From: Tenodera sinensis
Taxonomy: Eukaryota; Arthropoda; Insecta; Mantodea; Mantidae
Direction of reading: 5' to 3'
Length of the DNA: 64,000 nt
NCBI GenBank assembly: GCA_030765045.1
Contig: CM060967.1
Span: 170,635,251 to 170,699,250, forward strand
Numbering within the stretch: position 1 is the first letter of the stretch; each line of letters starts with the position of its first letter. The translations under genes and the position numbers were made by a program. Positions 1 to 11,475 of the stretch are shown piece after piece. The notes below the pieces were generated by a model that was not told the DNA's origin, did not search any database, and saw only the letters and a list, made by a program, of their open reading frames with translations.

Positions 1-2510
1 CCTGGTTCAACGACACACTGACTTTCCCGAGCCCGGCTGAAGGTCAACAAGGAATTGCCTACCCCCCTCCATCTTCCTTCACTAGCGGCGTGCGCACATC
101 CATCGCGCACTTCTTGCTCTTCACACACGCATATTCGGGGACCGAACTTTCGATTTCGGCCTTTGTTTGCCAAGTGCATTTCAAATAAACACGGATCATG
201 AAACTCCTATTTTAATATCTATTCTTACAAACTGATACTGAAACTGCCCGAGTGTAGTCTTACACAAAATGAAGGGAAATATTACCTCTTTAAAAAATAA
301 TACTTTATTTCAAATATTGTTCATTCATTTGCCTTTTCCTCTGTAATTCAGATTGCACTATGCAGCTGCTTGTACATAATGCTACTTTGATATGGTAACG
401 CTAATGTACCAACATTCAGTCAACATAATTGCTTCTTCAGTCACTCCCACTAGTAGAAACTCTAAACGTTATCCTTGACTAATAGTTTACTAATTTATCC
501 TTTTCTATTCTTTCTAACATGCAGAAGAGGAACTGCATCGTTTCTACTCAAGCTTTGATATTTTGCTACAAATATAGAACTTAGAGTGACAATGTTTAAA
601 CCTAAGTGATTGCGTAGGCCTTAGGTTTTCGTTTGTCTTTTTTCTCTGTCTTTTACAATTGTTTCATTTGTATAGAATGGGTTTAGAAGATGCCGGTCTC
701 CCAACCACAGAGACAGCCATTACAGTTTGTTTCACAATATATTTGATTACCAGGACAAATAAAAAGCTGAGTGCTCTTTACGCTTCTGCTTTAGTGTATG
801 AATATTAAGAGCTAGGATTTTGAAGATGTGCATTACACAAACATATTGACGAGAGACAATCGAGCTTTATCTACATACATATAATGGCAGAGATAGAGGT
901 CTGAAAAGCGCTTACGTAAATCGGAATACTATGAACATACATAATGCGAACTTGTTTGTTCTGTCGTCGAAGACACTTCGGTATTAATTTAACATGCAAT
1001 AACTTACTCTGTAAAATGCAGGGAGATATTGGTTTTAGTTACATATTTACACGAGTGTACATTTCAATATATGAATTCATCTGACCCTGTTTTCCTAGTT
1101 TCTAGCTTTCTCTTTATTTTTCTAGAACAAACATTGAATTGCGGTCTACGTTTGATCCTGAAAACGGCAAGCTTCATTACAACCAAACTGTTAGGTTTGT
1201 AGCTGCAGATAAATATAAAACAAAACAAGCCGTGTAAAACTAAAATGTGTTAGATTTTTCTTACTTTAGTATACTTTTGGGCAGAAAATATAGAAAACAT
1301 CTCTATATTCTTGAAAATATTATGAACATATCACAACTTTATCATAAACAATTCCTTCTTCGTTCGTTACAAATTAATATAAATCTATGTCAAGACAGCT
1401 AACCATAAAACAGTAGGTTGTAGTAACATATTTCCACAGGCCGCTGATAGTTTCTTGTTATGGGCTGAAACAGTCGCAATTATAAAATAGATGATAGTAG
1501 TGTTCATTAGAGGATTTAAATACCACCTTTGACTTTGCTTAAACTGAGGTTCAGGGTTTGCTGAGATCGCTGTGATCTAGGTGCAGTACACAGTTTTCAA
1601 ATACAAAGAAAATAGGAGTAGGAATTGTCCGCGTTTTGAAAGATGCTTGCAGTGGTCAAGGCTTATCGGTGCAATAAGTAGAAATAGCAAAGCTGAGCTC
1701 ATTTCCTCTTTACCGCATTTCACACCGTCGCGGCACTAATATTGGGAGATTTGGAATATAAGGCTAGTTCCTTTATGTGGCGTCAGATTGGTTAGATAAT
1801 GTGCAGCACTTATGCGGAACGTAACCAAACAAAAGAAAAACAAGATTCCCAGAACACGATTGGCATTTCCCCGTTGACAAGTAGGAGTGTTCCTTAAACC
1901 CTTTCCCCTTCCTTCTCTCACAAGCCGCTATTTTCTCCAGGAAGACCTTGAATCGGTACTTCGCCCCGCCAGTCGCTGATCCATCGAACGGGGCGCCTCC
2001 CCAGGTAGTGCGTCAGCAGACAGCTCTTCCAAATGTCGCGCTCACTCCCCGGAGAAAAACATTTACTTGTGTAGTATTCTCCAGGACGTCCCGGAGTACA
2101 CTGCTTGATGAGCATCTCAAACGGAAAACCACTCTTTGCGACACCCATCTCGTTTTAATCAACTTAATGTTTCTTTACACATAACCACGAAAGGCCAAGA
2201 GTAACAGTAAGCACCGACAATCTGATATCCCACGTACTTCAAATACTTTTGTTAATCCTCAAGAGAAAAAGCTAAATAGAATCATCCTGCAAGCTGCAGA
2301 TTTAAGTAGAAATTTAAATCTTGGAATTTGATTTAGTGAATTTGAGTCATAAGATTCGCTTAGAAGAGCATTTGCGTGATATTTTGGAAAAATCTTTACA
2401 CATGACCAAAGCGTACAAAATCTTGGACTCTTGTAACAGACATGTGCTGGCTGCTTCGTCAAACATTGAAGATGACTAAAACCCTTTTTTAAACCGATTT
2501 TTTTTTTTTG
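1..2510. other. Probable E74 intron sequence, nothing recognised
   Basis: AT-rich sequence with no homology I can name. It lies on the 3' side of the E74 exons, between them and the ETS exons expected beyond the left edge. A patch at about 1900-2150 is less AT-rich and carries short open frames on both strands (76 and 78 codons). Neither resembles an ETS domain or a known repeat. Confidence 0.5.
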
Positions 2511-2526
2511 GGGGGGGGGGGGGGGG
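2511..2526. repeat. Poly-G/poly-C run
   Basis: A run of about 16 G follows a T-run on the plus strand. It is a length-variable homopolymer. Confidence 0.85.
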
Positions 2527-2628
2527 AAGGGGACGAAACACATTGCAGCATTTCACTAACCGCACTGTTCTAATTTAAATATGGGGCTTTCTTAAACGTT
2601 TTCTGCGTAGCAAGTGTATAACAACAAC

Positions 2629-2638
2629 GATGATGATG

Positions 2639-2718
<80 letters not shown>
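2629..2718. repeat. (GAT)n-(AAT)n microsatellite
   Basis: A few GAT units pass into about 26 units of AAT, ending in an A-run. It is one of six AAT/ATT loci in the window. Confidence 0.95.
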
Positions 2719-2722
<4 letters not shown>

Positions 2723-2798
2723 GGCGGTTAAGTTACTTATGTACATAAATTATTTCCAAGCTTCAACTTTTACATACGTTATCCAAGCATAACAGGAA

Positions 2799-2875
2799 CA
2801 ACAGTGGAGCGGTCAGCGAGCTGACGTCTCATCTTAAAGGTCCCTGTTCGATTCCCGGTTGGGGCGCGGGACATA
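2799..2875 (+). repeat. tRNA-derived SINE head
   Basis: A Pol III B-box-like GTTCGATTCCC at about 2847 follows an A-box-like segment (agtggagcggtcagcgagct). It is followed by a short AT palindrome rather than a long body, so it is a truncated SINE or tRNA relic. Confidence 0.6.
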
Positions 2876-3339
2876 TAATTATAATTATATAATTATAATT
2901 ACTCCCTAAAATCTTGCAGAGTCTGGAGTGCGTTTCAAAGCTCTCAAGAATTCAGAAAGGTTATAATATTAAAAAGCCCAGTGTGAAGGAATGAACTACA
3001 CCTGGTTACAGGCATCCTATTTTGACAGGATTCGCGAAAGATGACAATACTATGTGACGTCACCGTTTGAAAGCGAAACAGGAAGGGAGGGCGCCGTTCT
3101 TCGCTTCCTGGCAGTGGTTCCTAAAATAGTTTGGTCCGACCCACACGATGTTCGGGAGAGCGCCAAAGTCACGAAGTCCGCTCGATATAGAACATTTATT
3201 GCGGGTTAGGCGAGGTCAGGCCACAGCACTTGCGCGTCTCACTTCACTCCCATCAATTTACATTTGGGCACCTGTTCTCTACCTCCATTTATAGCCAAAT
3301 ATTTCTCCCTTATCTGACTAACTCACACAAACACATGGA

Positions 3340-3800
3340 CCTCATATCACTTTCTCTACTCGTTCTTCTACTCATGTCAACCCAGATTAACTTTCACTTC
3401 AAATGTACACATTTCGTGTTTGTGTACTATGTAATGGCATTGAGGTTCCAAGCATGTTCTGTCCATGCCTATGAGAAAAAACGAATATCTCAGAAATGAT
3501 TAACTGTGTCTATTCCATTAGGTTTAATATAAAACTCATTCGAACTGTAGAGGACGCCAGAAAATTCCAAATATACATTTTATTTGTCATGCAAATAACT
3601 TAAAATCTTTAGAAGATGCTTAAAATTATTCAATACCAAGGTTTTCATTTTATCATCATTTTGTTCTAAGTTATGCTGTTCAGACGCCTACACACATTTT
3701 CTAAATTTGTTTTTGGATTTAGAAAGTGTATTTCGGGCGAAATTGCAATCTCGAAGTTTTAGGTGGAACAGCATATGGTCTCTGATAAGACATATACTGC
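3340..3800 (+). repeat. TIR repeat family, copy 1 (diverged)
   Basis: It shares the family's landmarks: ACTTTCTCTACTC at the left, CGAATATCTCAGAAATG, then a CCAGAAAATTCCAAATATAC block and TTATTTGTCATGCAAATA. It is more diverged than the copies at 12.4 and 24.2 kb. No coding capacity. Confidence 0.7.
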
Positions 3801-5029
3801 AATGAAATACAAGTTTTGCAATACCTACTACTTCTTCACCTGTGGAATTTACTTCTTGAGCTGACCGTCTCCTAAAGGAGAGTATGTTATTCCACGCTTA
3901 TGAATCGAACATTTGAATTATGCGCTCTTTTAAAGTAGGTCAGATCATTCAATAATTAATATCGCCATCTCTTAAAATGCTTTGTTACAAATGAAAAGAA
4001 GGTGCGCAAATAAAAAATACAGTAGGGCGATCACTTTTCACCGTTAAACCATGCTATTACGTCAAAAAGATGGCCTCGATTTTACTCTCGCTTTATTATT
4101 TGCTCGTTGAAGCATTGAAAATGAATTAGTGGAGAAACAAAAGTAAAAGTTTGTGCTGATTGCAAGATGAAACCAAGTTGACCCATTTCACCCTACTTAT
4201 ATGTATGTACATATAACGGTATCTAGGTTATGATTATGACGGCTCCAATACAGGGCTGGAGCTGTAGATATTATTTGACAACTCAACGAACGTCCGAGAA
4301 CCAGTTCATGACGTAGTTGTCATACACGGTAAAACAGAAGTTTATTTTTACCTCTTCTATCACCGCAGGAAAATTTGTAAATGACAAGAATTATCGCTAA
4401 TGACGCGAGTAAGGAAGGAAAGATTGCGTGGTAACGTTACTCTATGCTGTTTTAACTTACTCTTTCCAGCCGTTGTTTGAAACTGAAGGTGATATGCGAC
4501 ATAGCCTTAAAAATGGATCTTACCTGATCTCGGATTGACAGTGCAGTTTGCTAAAGCACTGGCCAACATTTCAATGTCAGCACCACTAAATGTGACAAAG
4601 GAAGGGGTGGGCCCAGGTAAAATAAATGGTAAATGGCATACCTAAGCGTTGACTGCACGTCGATAGCACTGTAGCGGAATACACCTTGGTATTTGTGTTA
4701 GAAAAAGGGTAGAAATGAAGTTTTTTTTCTTGTTTGAAACGATGCTGATATCAATGAATTTAAAGAAAATATTGAAATATTTATTATCAAAGCTACTGAA
4801 TTATGGGAAGTTAACCTTTTCAAGACCTAATTATTTGTTTACCTTGAACAACAAATATACATAATGATGCCATTGGGCTGGAAAGGGTTAAGTTGCCCGT
4901 ATCCCTGCTATGAAGTAATTCTATTACCTACCCTCTGGTTATTTTTGCTTCAGTATATATTTTGGTGATTTCCAAACACTATTTAGATCAAGTATCAATA
5001 GTGTGATCCAGAGACACTTTCTCTACCCT
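3801..5029. other. Intron sequence, nothing recognised
   Basis: AT-rich sequence without recognisable exons, repeats or RNA genes. Confidence 0.45.
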
Positions 5030-5465
5030 GTAAGTAGAGTTGTAGACTCCACCCATAAATTCAAAGACAAAATTTCACCGGAAATCCCTGTTTAGGGGTT
5101 TCCAGAACCCAAGTTTTTGGGAGAGGTTCGTGTGGTTTAAACAGCTTAACTTATTAACAAAAAGTTGAATACCAAACTTGGATGTTAAACTTAGCATCGT
5201 CCAATGACATAACACCTTAAACTATCATTCACAAGGAAAACGTTTCATTATTTTTGATTTTCCCAAAAATGGCTACACCAATGATTCCTTATAACATACT
5301 ATTTTAAGATACGTATGGTCTTGAATTTTTGGGGGATAGCCTGTCAGGTACTCAACATTTGGTATAACTGGTAACGCATTAAAAGTATATCTCTTGAAAA
5401 AAAATAACTTTTTCGTAGTGTCAGTCTTTTCGAGATATTCCTTGTTGTTTAGAATGTTAGTCATT
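5030..5465 (-). repeat. TIR repeat family, copy 2
   Basis: An inverted copy beginning ACTTTCTCTACC, then the characteristic ATTTCACCGGAAAT, a stretch with TTCCCAAAAATGGCT, and CGAGATATTCCTTGTTGTTT. It ends about 95 bases from the donor of the His-rich E74 exon. Confidence 0.75.
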
Positions 5466-5559
5466 ATTTTAAACTTGTGTCGCTATTTCTGCCAAGCAGC
5501 AAGAGTGAGCCGCTTTGAAACATTGGACAGAGAGAGAGTAAAGAAGAAGAAGGACTTAC

Positions 5560-5754
5560 GAGGAGGCCGGCCGGCGTAGTGTGGTTGTTGGTGACTACTC
5601 CTGGATTGCTGCGGCGGCTGTGGAGGAGGTGGCTGCGGCTGCTGCTGGTGGTGGTAGTAGGGCGTGAGGAAGGTCGCGGGGTAGCCGTGGTGGTGCGGGT
5701 GGTGATGGTGGTGATGGCCCGGTCCTGGACTGTCCGGAGTTCTCGCCGTCGGTA
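5560..5754 (-). CDS. Eip74EF: E74 (Eip74EF-like) internal exon, His/Gln/Pro-rich linker
   Basis: The acceptor TTGTTGTGACGCAG and donor CCTCCTC|GTAAGTCC bound 195 bases in phase 1-1. The first codon is completed as Val with the G from the exon at 6928. It encodes 64 residues (173-236): TPDSPGPG, a run of six His then P and three more His, GYPATFLTPYY, a QQQ/PPPP/QQ tract, and QPHYAGRPP. His/Gln/Pro homopolymers are typical of the long linker in front of the E74 ETS domain, but the residues are not diagnostic on their own; the call depends on the phase match and on the upstream exons. The next exon, and the ETS domain, would lie at lower coordinates and are not found in 1-5559. Open frames on the other strand here are shadows of the biased composition. 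Confidence 0.8.
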
Positions 5755-6059
5755 CTGCGTCACAACAAACCACCACCAAGTGTGCCAAATTAATTCACAG
5801 ACACGTCAATTTAACCGTACAAGCAAATCCACTATTTCATTTCAAATCTACATAGGTACACTAAATTGCATGCATACTTTCAAATTAGTTCCAAAAATAT
5901 TACTTTTCATTATCTTTTTTACAGTTCACAACTAAACATGTCAACAGATAACTAATTTCTATCCTGCTCTTTACATAGAGGTAAGTATGGAGAATTTCAT
6001 TTCCACATCGTCTGCAGCAATTTCAAAAAGTTTATAAGTATACACGTTAAAAGAAGATT

Positions 6060-6345
6060 GTTTCTGATTTTATGCCCTTGAAAAATGTTTTAAGACTGAT
6101 AGATAAAAGTCGTATTCAAGCAGCTGTTAAGCGATGGGATAGATTAACGAATGAAGAAGTAGGAGACGATTTGAAGATTAATGCTATAGGAGATATAGTG
6201 AATAATAAACAGAATGGACTCAAGCAAGCTACCAGAAAGGGCGCTAGAATACAAACCAAAGGAAAAAGATCGATAGGAAGACCAATGTTAAGGTGGAAAT
6301 GAGACTGGTACAGGCCAATGGCCTAATCCATAAAAAGAAGAAAAA
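6060..6345 (+). mobile_element. LINE remnant, C-terminal end of a non-LTR polymerase
   Basis: The plus frame from 6072 reads RWDRLTNEEVGDDLKI, then GKRSIGRPMLRW, and stops at 6302. This is the familiar C-terminal tail of insect non-LTR retrotransposon polymerases (DRLTNEEVRDDLKI ... GKRRxGRPRxxW). The 5' part, reverse transcriptase palm and endonuclease are absent; the 3' end runs into AAAAAGAAGAAAAA. It is a dead 5'-truncated copy within an E74 intron, in the orientation opposite to the gene. Confidence 0.85.
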
Positions 6346-6927
6346 TAATGTAGTGTATTCTATATTCGGTGGCCCCCTTCTACTCCTCTAAGAACTAATT
6401 TAATATTAGTAAATTCTGAGGTCTCTCTTGAATGGTTTGTTCATACTTATGTTGGCAAAACTTATCTGTTACTACAATTTTATAGGTTTACTTTAAATCG
6501 AGATATGCCGTGCATTAAAACATATTATAAATATATACATAGAACTGAAGGAGTAGGTTTGCAGTATTTATTTAATAACACCAAAAGCCATATTGTGAAT
6601 TTTGGCAAAGTTTTTTTTTTCTTCAAATTTTGTGTTGCAAAGTAAATAATAACAGTAATAATAACAATAAATGTGGTAGTGGCAGCTTTGTCTGCTTAAG
6701 ACACCACTGAAATGGATCATTTGCAAGGACGTAATGAAGTCTGAACAGTCTATTTTCTTCTGCAACAATGGTCGACAACGCAGCATATTCAAGACGGCAG
6801 TTAAATATGTTAGAAATTGGTTATTATTGATTATAATGTAATAATTAAACATTTTATTTGGAAAGTAATGAACACAGTCAATGTGGTATTGTAGTTGTTG
6901 TGGAATGTTGTAACACATGGTACTGAC

Positions 6928-7035
6928 CTGGAGCGGGTTGTAGTCTGGCCTTGAGCTCGTCATTGGACGCGTGACCGCTGCTGCTGCTGTCTACATCCGA
7001 GACTCCGGAATCGGCTGGACTCGGCGGCAATGAAC
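6928..7035 (-). CDS. Eip74EF: E74 (Eip74EF-like) internal exon, conserved Ser/Asp block
   Basis: The acceptor TTTGTTGCAG and donor CTCCAG|GTCAGTACC frame 108 bases in phase 1-1. The split Gly codon joins the preceding exon, and 35 residues follow (137-171). SLPPSPADSGVSDVDSSSSG then NDELKARL is nearly identical to a stretch of Drosophila E74 that lies upstream of the ETS domain; this is the most diagnostic protein segment in the window. The block is rich in potential phosphorylation sites (SP, DSG and acidic serines). Its exact biochemical role is not known to me. The exon starts 1.2 kb upstream of the next coding exon. A small hypothetical ORF that reads through both splice sites is only the unspliced extension of this exon. 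Confidence 0.92.
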
Positions 7036-7199
7036 CTGCAACAAACACACCTACTGAAGGAACAAGCATTGCAAATCCATTAACTTCCACTTATTTTACA
7101 GCATACGTCATTCCAAATTCAGAGGCAGATTTTGGACTTGCATAAGATGTAAGGATACTCCTTAAAACGTTGCATTTTCATGATTCATTCATTCTAGGC

Positions 7200-7525
7200 A
7201 TATTACCCCAATCATCCCCCGGAATCCCTTTTTAGGGTCAAATCCTGCTCTTGCATGGCCAAACAAACGTTAAAACACTCGTTTTTCATCTTTTTAATTC
7301 CTCTTGCATATGAATTATTACATGTCACCCAAAAACTCGATATCGAAATTTTATTGGAAACACGTGTTTTGAGGTTTCCAAAGCATTTTCAGAAAAAGGT
7401 TCACATGTGTCTGAGTTGCATAGCTAAAAATGAAAAATCGACTAAATACCAAATTCCCAAGAATGTGGCACGAACATTTTTAAGAATCCCACCTACCCAA
7501 TTTATCGTTTAACAAGAAAATCGAT
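7200..7525 (-). repeat. TIR repeat family, copy 3
   Basis: It carries the order seen in other inverted copies: CAAAAACTCGATATCGAAATTT, GTGTTTTGAGGTTTCC, GAAAAAGGTTCACATGTG, AATGAAAAATCGACTAAATACC. The far half is missing. Confidence 0.75.
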
Positions 7526-7583
7526 CATTCCTTTTCTCAAAAATAGCGGTAATAATTTTGAATAGCAACCGTATATTTGCATA

Positions 7584-7875
7584 GTGGTCGTCTCCTTAGC
7601 GTAGTGGTAGCATTGTTGATTACCAAGCGAGGGACCCGGGTTCGATTCCCGGTACCGGCGTGGTGGGAGACATGATCCGGGTTGCACTCAGCCTCGTTAG
7701 GCTGAAAAGTAACGGTCCCTGGTCGAGAAGACCGCATAACCGGCCGGGAGGGACCACATCCCACCTCCAATGGTGACCCTAGCCATGACGCCCGCGGTGG
7801 ACAGAGGTGGGGGCGCAGCGGTCGGGCGGTAGACCTTGGCCCGGAAGGGCTGTTGTGCCACAGGGTTACGGGCAT
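7584..7875 (+). mobile_element. tRNA-derived SINE, family A, copy 1
   Basis: The tRNA-like head has an A-box (TAGCGTAGTGGTAGCAT) and B-box (GGTTCGATTCCC). The body includes GCACTCAGCCTCGTTAGG, CATGACGCC and a GGGCTGTTG end. The same order recurs at 9384-9645, which defines the family. Internal Pol III promoter elements are visible. No protein is encoded. Confidence 0.85.
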
Positions 7876-7901
7876 ATTTCAAGGGCTGAGAACAATAATT
7901 T

Positions 7902-8037
7902 TAAAAATGAAGAAAAATAAGACTAAGAGTTAGTTAATTTCACAATGTATTGAGTAATGTTTAGCATGTTATTAATATTATGTTCAATACATTGTGAGAG
8001 TAACTAACGTTTAGTCGTATTTTTCTCCGTTTTTTAA
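7902..8037. repeat. Long imperfect palindrome (hairpin element)
   Basis: The left arm (7902-7957) and the reverse complement of the right arm (about 7981-8037) match at roughly four of five positions. Landmarks are GAAAAATAAGACTAA against TTAGTCGTATTTTTC and CACAATGTATTGA against TCAATACATTGTG. The loop is about 22 bases. It starts directly after SINE A copy 1. It may be a small MITE; a hairpin RNA is possible but unsupported. Confidence 0.75.
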
Positions 8038-8312
8038 ATGGCAGATGCTCAGCGCTTCATTTGCACGACAAAATGGGCATGTTACATTTTCTGGAAATAG
8101 TCTAAAAAATGTAAACAGTAACTTAGCAAGATAATACAGAAACGGAACGAATGAATAAATGAACTGAGACGTGTAACACAAAGAGTGGATATTTCATAAA
8201 AGCAGACCTTCGGATAACTCTCGTATGTTGATAAGTAATGCAACAATACGTTAGGAGTTTGTACCTACCTGTTCCTTAATGCTAACTAACTCTAGAAGCA
8301 GCTGTCGCAATG

Positions 8313-8321
8313 TCAAGGTCA
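8313..8321 (+). promoter_or_regulatory. FTZ-F1/SF-1-type site match
   Basis: TCAAGGTCA fits YCAAGGYCR exactly, in an E74 intron. In Drosophila betaFTZ-F1 gives competence for the prepupal E74A response. A handful of matches to this degenerate motif is expected by chance in 64 kb, so this is weak. Confidence 0.2.
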
Positions 8322-8649
8322 GTTCATAAAGGATAGCTGCCGTTTGGGATTCATTTACGGACTAAACCCGTCCGCTCCGCAGCAGAAAGTGAAAGGAATT
8401 GATACATTAGGTGCACAAAGGGTAGACAATCTTGCGGCAAAATCCATTTATGGCCACAAAAAAGAATCCCTTCCATCTGCCGCAGCATCTGTTTCCACAT
8501 TTGAGGAAACCGGAGACAAACATGTATGGAAAGGGTTGGCAAATAGTTGACACATCGCCGACGCAAGAACCGCCCGAACATCTGCGCAATCTTTTCTGCT
8601 TCACCTGCACCACCTCTCCAGTGGCGGATCGCATTCTCACCCCCGCCCC

Positions 8650-9090
8650 CAACTACTCTCCTATAGTAATATTGCATTCCACACAGAGATTTCACCGAAA
8701 ATACAGATTTTGAGGCCCCCCCCCCCCCCCCAAAGATACCTTTTCTGTAGAAGTGGTTAAGTTCAGCATCTTCCAAGAATACGACCCGAAGATTTTCAAG
8801 AAAATCCCTCTACCCTAAATTATGTAGTTTCCATTAAAGCAGAAAGGTTATGTCCAATAAAAATCAAACAAAAGTTTTCTTTTTTATTATTTTAACTATT
8901 TCTGTGATACTTTCTGTTACTAGAGAGTTATAACCAAAAGAACCATACAGCGATGTGCTTTTTAAAATCTGACTATCGCTTTAGCCTTCTGTATCTTGTA
9001 ATAAAGCTTGTCCACTAACAAGAAGTAGATACAAGTAAAGTGAGTAGAGAAAGTCAGGTGAATGCAACACTGGCCTTGCCTTTGGGCAAC
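8650..9090 (-). repeat. TIR repeat family, copy 4 (internally deleted)
   Basis: It opens with ATTTCACCGAAAATACAGATTTTGAGG and a C-run, and continues with ACGACCCGAAGATTTTCAAG and CCCTAAATTA. It ends with CTGACTATCGCT and GAGTAGAGAAAGTCAGGTGA, so both ends of the family are present. The middle is shortened. Confidence 0.75.
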
Positions 9091-9383
9091 AGCAATTACG
9101 ACGGCGGTGAACAAACAAGGACTCGTAAGCTTGTTAGTCCTTGTTGTAAGAAATGTATTTACATTTCACCAACGTTTCTCGTGCGAGTTATTTGTTTGTT
9201 TACAAACAATGAATGTCTGGGGAAGATGTGTAAGAATCTTATTATGAATTGCACTTGTCTATGACGTGTCCATGCCACGAGTCCCTTCATCATGTACTGT
9301 ACAACATTTTGTCAACGCTATGCACTTTTTGTCTACATTTCTCAACGTTTCATCTCCTGCCATTCTAGCACAATTAATTTCAG

Positions 9384-9645
9384 GACTGCCTCCGTAGCGC
9401 AGAGGTAGCACACCTGCCTCTGGCGCGGAGGACCCGTGTTCAATCGCCGGTACCGCTGGGGGGTCTGATCCGGGGTGCACTCAGCCTCGTTAGGTCCCTG
9501 AAGTAGCGGCCCCAGGTCGCTGACCACGTCCCACACTCCAGTTCTGTATCCCACTCATGACGCCTTTAGTGGGCAGAGGTGGAGGGCGCAGCGGCCGCAC
9601 GGTTTGCTTTGGCCAGGTAAGGGCTGTTGCGCTGGAGTTTAGTTT
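9384..9645 (+). mobile_element. tRNA-derived SINE, family A, copy 2
   Basis: Head TCCGTAGCGCAGAGGTAGCAC, B-box GTGTTCAATCGCC (one change from consensus), then GCACTCAGCCTCGTTAGG, CTCATGACGCC and GGGCTGTTGCGC. It lies in the same order and orientation as the copy 1.8 kb upstream but is clearly diverged from it. Confidence 0.85.
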
Positions 9646-10389
9646 ACTTGTATTATTCTAATAAATCAAATACTGCACACACATTGCACAAATGGTAATT
9701 TTGAAAGAAAGAAAAGTATATAAATTAAATATGTACTAAGACACAAAACTGGCGCATTGCATTTTAAACGTATAGCAAAAACCGTTACAGTTTTTAACTT
9801 CATGCTCTCCGAGTTTGCGCTGACAATTTGCACAAGATTGCTTACAAACTATATCTTCAATCATTTTAATGTGCAAAAGTATATAAACAATTAAAGTGTA
9901 GAAAAAGGCATTGTGCATTTAAACAGCCATGTTTTGGACATCAAAACAAATTTTAGACATTCTGGTGACACGCCACTGACAACCACGAAACCACCCTGAA
10001 GGACGTTAACCCCATCTTGTTTGTTAACCTCCACCCAGCTGCTGTTATTGCAACTTTGTTACACAACAAATTTTGCCCCCTTCCTAAACAGATGGAAAAA
10101 CTGTCACGAGGTCAGTATATTTGTATGGCGTAGGCTTGCTGACACTGCAGCAAATAGTGTCACAGCTTGCATTTTCCATTTTCGGGCTGGAAGGTTCAAG
10201 GTTTGACGTCGGTCTGTCCTCGAAATATTTACCAAAGAGCCTTGAGTCTGGAGGAAATCAAATATGGAGTAAAAGCACGTTTACAACCATTTGTTTTATA
10301 GTGCAATTCTTATTCATCTATTGTGACAACTCACTCTTCTACAAATTGCAGCTCATACGCGAGCTTTTTCGTCTATTTGTTAAAACTAT
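9646..10389. other. Intron sequence, nothing recognised
   Basis: AT-rich sequence with small unsupported open frames and no recognisable motif. Confidence 0.45.
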
Positions 10390-10800
10390 AAGCATTTCAA
10401 CCTTTTAAGAATATCTCGGAAATGGAGAAAGTCAAAATAAAATTATTTGAAATAAACGTGTTACTTAGTAACATTTAGTCTATCTCTTATGGTTAACAAA
10501 TTATAGGAAAGTCATGCAGAATGAAGAGGACTTACCAAACGATTCAAGATGTACATTTTATTTGTGAAAATATCTTAAACATATGATATTTTAAAACTGC
10601 ATTAGCGCTATTTAAAAGCAAATAAAAATATAGAGAATGTTTCTAGATAAAGATAAATTTGCCGGGTGGGGGTTCTTGAAAATCTGCGTGTCGCATGTTT
10701 GGAAAACACTGAATAGTTTGGCGTTTTACTGACATTATTTTCTTAGTTATGCTGTTCACACAAATACAAAATGGCACGTTGTTCATAATTGCAGCAATAT
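10390..10800 (+). repeat. TIR repeat family, copy 5
   Basis: Family landmarks in plus order: GAATATCTCGGAAATGG, TTTAGTCTATCTCTTATGG, AGTCATGCAGAATGAAGAGG, TTCAAGATGTACATTTTATT, CTTGAAAATCTGCGTGTCGC, TTAGTTATGCTGTTCAC. The left part is missing. Confidence 0.82.
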
Positions 10801-10888
10801 AGTTTTGTTGAGATTTTGTTTGTATAACTTTCATCAAAGGATCAATTACACGTGAATTTAAACACCAAGTCCAACAAGTCCCTATATT

Positions 10889-11069
10889 AGTGGATGTGGG
10901 TAGCTCAGTTGGTTAGAAGCTGGCCTACTGATTCAAAGGTGCGGGTTCAAATCTGGCCAACACCGATGGTTCCTAAATGTGCTTAAAAGAGACAGCCTCT
11001 AATCAGTAGATTCACTGGTATATAAAAACTCATGAGGGATAAAATCACGGCACACCACAAAAAAAAATT
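10889..11069 (+). mobile_element. tRNA-derived SINE, family C
   Basis: A-box TAGCTCAGTTGGTTAGAAGC and B-box GGTTCAAATCT lie about 50 bases apart. The body ends CTCATGAGGGATAAAATCAC then GGCACACCAC and a short A-run tail. A partial copy of the same head interrupts the LINE fragment at 52276. Confidence 0.88.
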
Positions 11070-11321
11070 ACTTCTGAATATCTAATTAGGAGTACGAAGC
11101 AATACAACGTTTTCAATATTTCTTCCTTCATTTCAATGAAAGGCCGTTCTACTGATACAGAGATAGTTAAAATAACTTGAAAACAACTTGAAAAGATTGA
11201 AACTTTAACATTTTCCTAAGTTTAATATTAGGCGCTTTATTGTAATTTCATTTATTTTCGCCCACATATCTATTGCTTTCGTAAAGAGCAATATGACTTT
11301 TCTGACATAACCATAAATACC

Positions 11322-11475
<154 letters not shown>

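Noticed and set aside
1918..2148. Possible E74 exon on the minus strand (a frame beginning MGVAKSG)
   Set aside because: No consensus splice sites in phase 1 and no ETS-domain residues; the resemblance to E74 text is only a few residues.
5579..5935. 118-codon plus-strand frame opposite the His-rich exon
   Set aside because: It is the antisense shadow of the His/Gln/Pro exon and runs on into intron sequence.
6072..6302. A small host gene in the 1.2-kb E74 intron
   Set aside because: The peptide is the tail of a non-LTR retrotransposon polymerase and lacks the rest of the protein.
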